A DNA stretch of 25,981 nucleotides, taken from NCBI GenBank assembly GCA_009921765.1, contig RFXC01000032.1:1-25981 (forward strand). The letters run 5' to 3'. Each line of letters begins with the position of its first letter. Position 1 is the stretch's first letter. Under the pieces are notes generated by a model. The model made no database searches. It was given only the letters and a program-made list of their open reading frames with translations, and had not been told where the DNA came from. Shown piece after piece: positions 23,806-25,981 of this stretch. This stretch comes from Betaproteobacteria bacterium (GTDB lineage: Bacteria > Pseudomonadota > Gammaproteobacteria > Burkholderiales > Burkholderiaceae). The position numbers and the translations under genes were made by a program.

Positions 23806-24654
23806 TCACGCAAACGCCTCGCCCATCCGCACCGGTCGGCCAGTTTCCCATCCTGGCCACAAGCCTGCGGCTGCTCGGGGCACCAGCATGATGACCGTTG
23901 AGCCCAACAGGAAACGACCCATCTCCTCGCCCTGCCTGAGGCTCACCGGCGTATCGGTGTAGTCCCAGCGTCGGATCGTGCCCGGGCGCGGGGGATTGAC
24001 CACCCCGTGCCAGACAGTGGCCATGCTGCCCACGATGGTGGCGCCTACCAGCACCATGACAAAAGGCATGGCGTGAGCGCCCTCGAATTCGCAGACCACG
24101 CGTTCATTGCGCGCAAAGAGCCCGGGGATACCGCGTGCAGTCACCGGATTGACCGAATAGAGCGCACCGGGCACATGCCGCATGGACAGCAGTCTGCCAT
24201 CGGCGGGCATGTGGATCCGGTGGTAGTCACGCGGGCTGAGGTAGAGCGTTGCGAACGCACCATCGGTGAAGGCGCGCGCGAGCACCTCGTCACCACCCAA
24301 CAACTCGGTGACGGTGTAGGAATGGCCCTTCGCCTGCACCAGAGACCCGTTTCGGATCGGGCCACACTGGCTCACCGCGCCATCCACCGGACAGATCCAG
24401 GACGAGCGCGCAAGCGGCCGCACATCGTCGCGAAGCGGTCGCGTAAAAAATGCGTTGAAGCTCGGGTAGGCTGAAGGCTCGGGGACCGCCGCCTCGGCCA
24501 TGTCGACCTGGTACCGGGCAATGAACCGCCGAATGGCAAACTGCGTAAGCGCCCCCGCTTCACGCGCGGCGAGCCAGCCCATCGCCTGGGTGAGCGCCTG
24601 CTTGGGGAGCAGACGCTGCATCAGCAGAAACAGCCGGTCGGAGGTGTCAGACAT
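23806..24654 (-). CDS. psd: Phosphatidylserine decarboxylase proenzyme
   Basis: Converts phosphatidylserine to phosphatidylethanolamine at the inner membrane. The 282-residue proenzyme self-cleaves at LGST; Ser252 would become the pyruvoyl group of the alpha chain. Other family marks are PSFNAFFTRPLRDDVRPL, CPVDGAVSQCG with Asp91, LSPRDYHRIHMPADG with His148, and NERVVCEFEG. These positions closely match the E. coli enzyme (Asp90, His147, Ser254). The start ATG overlaps the stop of the MaoC-like gene by 8 bases, so it is probably translated from the same transcript. It converges with the MFS gene. Confidence 0.96.
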   Translation of the reverse strand: MSDTSDRLFLLMQRLLPKQALTQAMGWLAAREAGALTQFAIRRFIARYQVDMAEAAVPEPSAYPSFNAFFTRPLRDDVRPLARSSWICPVDGAVSQCGPIRNGSLVQAKGHSYTVTELLGGDEVLARAFTDGAFATLYLSPRDYHRIHMPADGRLLSMRHVPGALYSVNPVTARGIPGLFARNERVVCEFEGAHAMPFVMVLVGATIVGSMATVWHGVVNPPRPGTIRRWDYTDTPVSLRQGEEMGRFLLGSTVIMLVPRAAAGLWPGWETGRPVRMGEAFA

Positions 24655-25102
24655 AGCGGCGACTGATGGTCTCGGCCACGCACACCGGCTTGTCTGAGCC
24701 CTTGCGCTCGATGGTGGCCTCCATGGTCACCTGCATGCCCTGACCGGCCACGTCCTCGATGCCCACCAGACGAAACCGCGCCCGAAGCTCGCTGCCGACC
24801 GGAACAGGCGAGGTGAAGCGAACACGATTGAGGCCGTAGTTGACACTCATGCGCACATCGTCGAATCGCAACGCATCCTGGATGAAAAGCGGCAGCATGG
24901 AAAGCGTGAGAAACCCGTGCGCGATGGTGGCGCCGAACGGACCGGATGCAGCCCGGTCGGGGTCGACGTGAATCCATTGATGGTCGCCCGTAGCGTCGGC
25001 AAACTGATTGATGCGCGGCTGGTCCACCACGAACCAGTTGCTCACTGCAAGCTCTTCACCAACCATCGACTTGAGGTCACCGAGACGGGGAATGGTTCGC
25101 AT
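24647..25102 (-). CDS. MaoC-like hydratase, (R)-specific enoyl-CoA hydratase type
   Basis: Hot-dog-fold hydratase that adds water to trans-2-enoyl-CoA to give (R)-3-hydroxyacyl-CoA, or a related thioester enzyme. The start is ATG 25102 (MRTIPRLGDLKSMVGEEL, 151 aa), with GGA about 8 bases upstream; a GTG at 25114 is the alternative. The hydratase motif FADATGDHQWIHVDPDRA holds the catalytic Asp40 and His45, followed by GPFGATIAHGFLTLSMLP. The fold continues through YGLNRVRFTSPVPVGSELR. It overlaps psd by 8 bases, an unusual pairing. It could supply (R)-hydroxyacyl units to lipid or polyester synthesis, which is inference. Confidence 0.93.
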   Translation of the reverse strand: MRTIPRLGDLKSMVGEELAVSNWFVVDQPRINQFADATGDHQWIHVDPDRAASGPFGATIAHGFLTLSMLPLFIQDALRFDDVRMSVNYGLNRVRFTSPVPVGSELRARFRLVGIEDVAGQGMQVTMEATIERKGSDKPVCVAETISRRYV

Positions 25103-25136
25103 CGAAGATTCCACCCTGGACGATTAAAGCGGCATT

Positions 25137-25168
25137 ATCGCGCGATGCGCACACCGTCTGCGCGCGAT
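25137..25168. repeat. Inverted repeat in the divergent maoC/NAPRT intergenic region
   Basis: Outer arms ATCGCGCG (25137-25144) and CGCGCGAT (25161-25168) are perfect complements; an inner pair GCGCA/TGCGC (25147-25163) forms a tighter hairpin with a 7-base loop. It lies between two divergent genes and could be an operator. GATAAT on the minus strand (25139-25134) may be a -10 box for maoC, but no good -35 was seen. Confidence 0.35.
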
Positions 25169-25273
25169 CAAGCCGAGCGAGCAGCGATTGCCGCCATTCG
25201 AACGGTATCTGCTTCCGATCAAGACGTGCGGCCACCCAGCAGGTGCAATCGCGCTTTCAGCCGAAGCCGATCC

Positions 25274-25981
25274 ATGAATGCACCCGATACGCTGGCCCGC
25301 CCCGTTTCCGACGCTGCGCACAGCGCGCTCCTCGCGGACCTTTACCAGTTCACGATGCTGCAGGCTTATCACGCTGCTGGCATGCATGGGCAGGCGAGCT
25401 TCGAGCTGTTCTGCCGCAGGCTCCCGTCGCGGCGAGGCTTCATGATGGCGTCGGGTCTGGAGCCTGCCCTCGAATGGCTCGAGGCACTGCACTTTCAATC
25501 GCATGAGCTTGACTGGCTCGGCAGCACGGGCCGGTTCAGCCCCGAGCTGATCGCGATGCTTCGAGACTGGCGATTCACCGGTGAGGTCAGCGCAGTTCCG
25601 GAAGGCACCATTGTCTTCCCTGGTGAACCCATCCTTCGCGTGACGGCACCGATCGGCGAGGCGCAGCTCGTTGAGAGCCGGATCCTGAATATGATTCACG
25701 CGCACAGCCTGATCGCAACCAAAGCGGCACGCTGTGTCATGGTCGCTGGCGGCGTTTCGCTGATCGAGTTCGGCATGCGTCGCGCACATGGCGCGGATGC
25801 CGCAATGATCGCTGCCCGCGCCTCGGTGATCGCCGGGTTCGAGGGCACCGCCAATGTACTCGCAGGCATGTGCGACGGGCTTCCGCTTGCAGGCACGATG
25901 GCCCATTCGTTTGTACTTGCACACGAGGCCGAGGCAATCGCCTTCGAGCATTTCGGGCACGCCAATCCCGGCCACACTGCA
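25274..25981 (+). CDS. pncB: Nicotinate phosphoribosyltransferase, 3' end beyond the window
   Basis: NAD-salvage enzyme that makes nicotinate mononucleotide from nicotinate and PRPP with ATP. The first 236 codons are visible from ATG 25274 (MNAPDTLARPVSDAAHSALLADLYQFTML). Family marks are ADLYQFTMLQAYHAAGMHGQ, FELFCRRLPSRRGFMMASGLE, the PRPP/substrate region LIEFGMRRAHGADAAMIAARASVIAGFEGTANV, and GTMAHSFV, whose His211 corresponds to the phosphorylated histidine region of the family. The frame is open to the last base. No strong ribosome-binding site is visible. It is divergent from the maoC-psd pair. An 283-aa frame on the other strand is a shadow. Confidence 0.93.
   Translation, partial: MNAPDTLARPVSDAAHSALLADLYQFTMLQAYHAAGMHGQASFELFCRRLPSRRGFMMASGLEPALEWLEALHFQSHELDWLGSTGRFSPELIAMLRDWRFTGEVSAVPEGTIVFPGEPILRVTAPIGEAQLVESRILNMIHAHSLIATKAARCVMVAGGVSLIEFGMRRAHGADAAMIAARASVIAGFEGTANVLAGMCDGLPLAGTMAHSFVLAHEAEAIAFEHFGHANPGHTA

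Noticed and set aside
25124..25975. 283-aa open frame on the minus strand at the right edge
   Set aside because: The plus strand encodes an unmistakable nicotinate phosphoribosyltransferase N-terminus over the same bases.

Overview
The window is high-GC, densely packed chromosomal DNA. The gene types and protein families are typical of a heterotrophic betaproteobacterium, probably Burkholderiales. That placement rests on remembered protein similarity and operon style; no marker gene was tested. I saw no rRNA, tRNA, CRISPR array, transposase or phage gene.

Region 1 (1-9287, minus strand) is one long urea operon: urtA-urtB-urtC-urtD-urtE-ureD-ureA-ureB-ureC, with the first codons of a probable ureE at the window edge. 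UrtABCDE would import urea by ABC transport, UreABC hydrolyses it to ammonia and carbamate, and UreD (with UreE/F/G outside the window) loads nickel. Upstream of urtA lies a well-matched sigma-54 -24/-12 element with NtrC-like half-sites further out, which points to nitrogen-limitation control. Two genes of this operon, urtA and ureD, have broken 3' ends: the conserved C-terminal sequence of each family is present but in another frame.

Region 2 (9288-15240, plus strand) holds a HAD-family haloacid dehalogenase-like gene overlapping a YwrD-type gamma-glutamyltransferase, then a beta-hydroxyacid dehydrogenase. Next is an unusual reading frame joining a DUF1499 lipoprotein to an FKBP prolyl isomerase, whose end overlaps glnS (GlnRS).

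Region 3 (15237-18046) has a YcbL-type metallo-beta-lactamase-fold hydrolase and a DUF2237 protein (minus), a DUF72 protein (plus), and msrA (minus).

Region 4 (18057-23768) is an aromatic/acyl-CoA catabolic block. A two-domain flavin monooxygenase/old-yellow-enzyme protein of the 2-aminobenzoyl-CoA monooxygenase/reductase or salicylyl-CoA 5-hydroxylase type is divergent from a RidA-family gene, glutaryl-CoA dehydrogenase and a DHA2-type MFS transporter. The RidA protein lacks the usual active-site arginine, which suggests a dedicated role in this pathway.

Region 5 (23806-25981) has psd and a MaoC-like hydratase overlapping on the minus strand, and a divergent nicotinate phosphoribosyltransferase cut by the window end.

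The best candidates for something new are the RidA/ACMR/GcdH cluster, the DUF1499-FKBP fusion with an internal start site, and the paired lesions in the urea operon.
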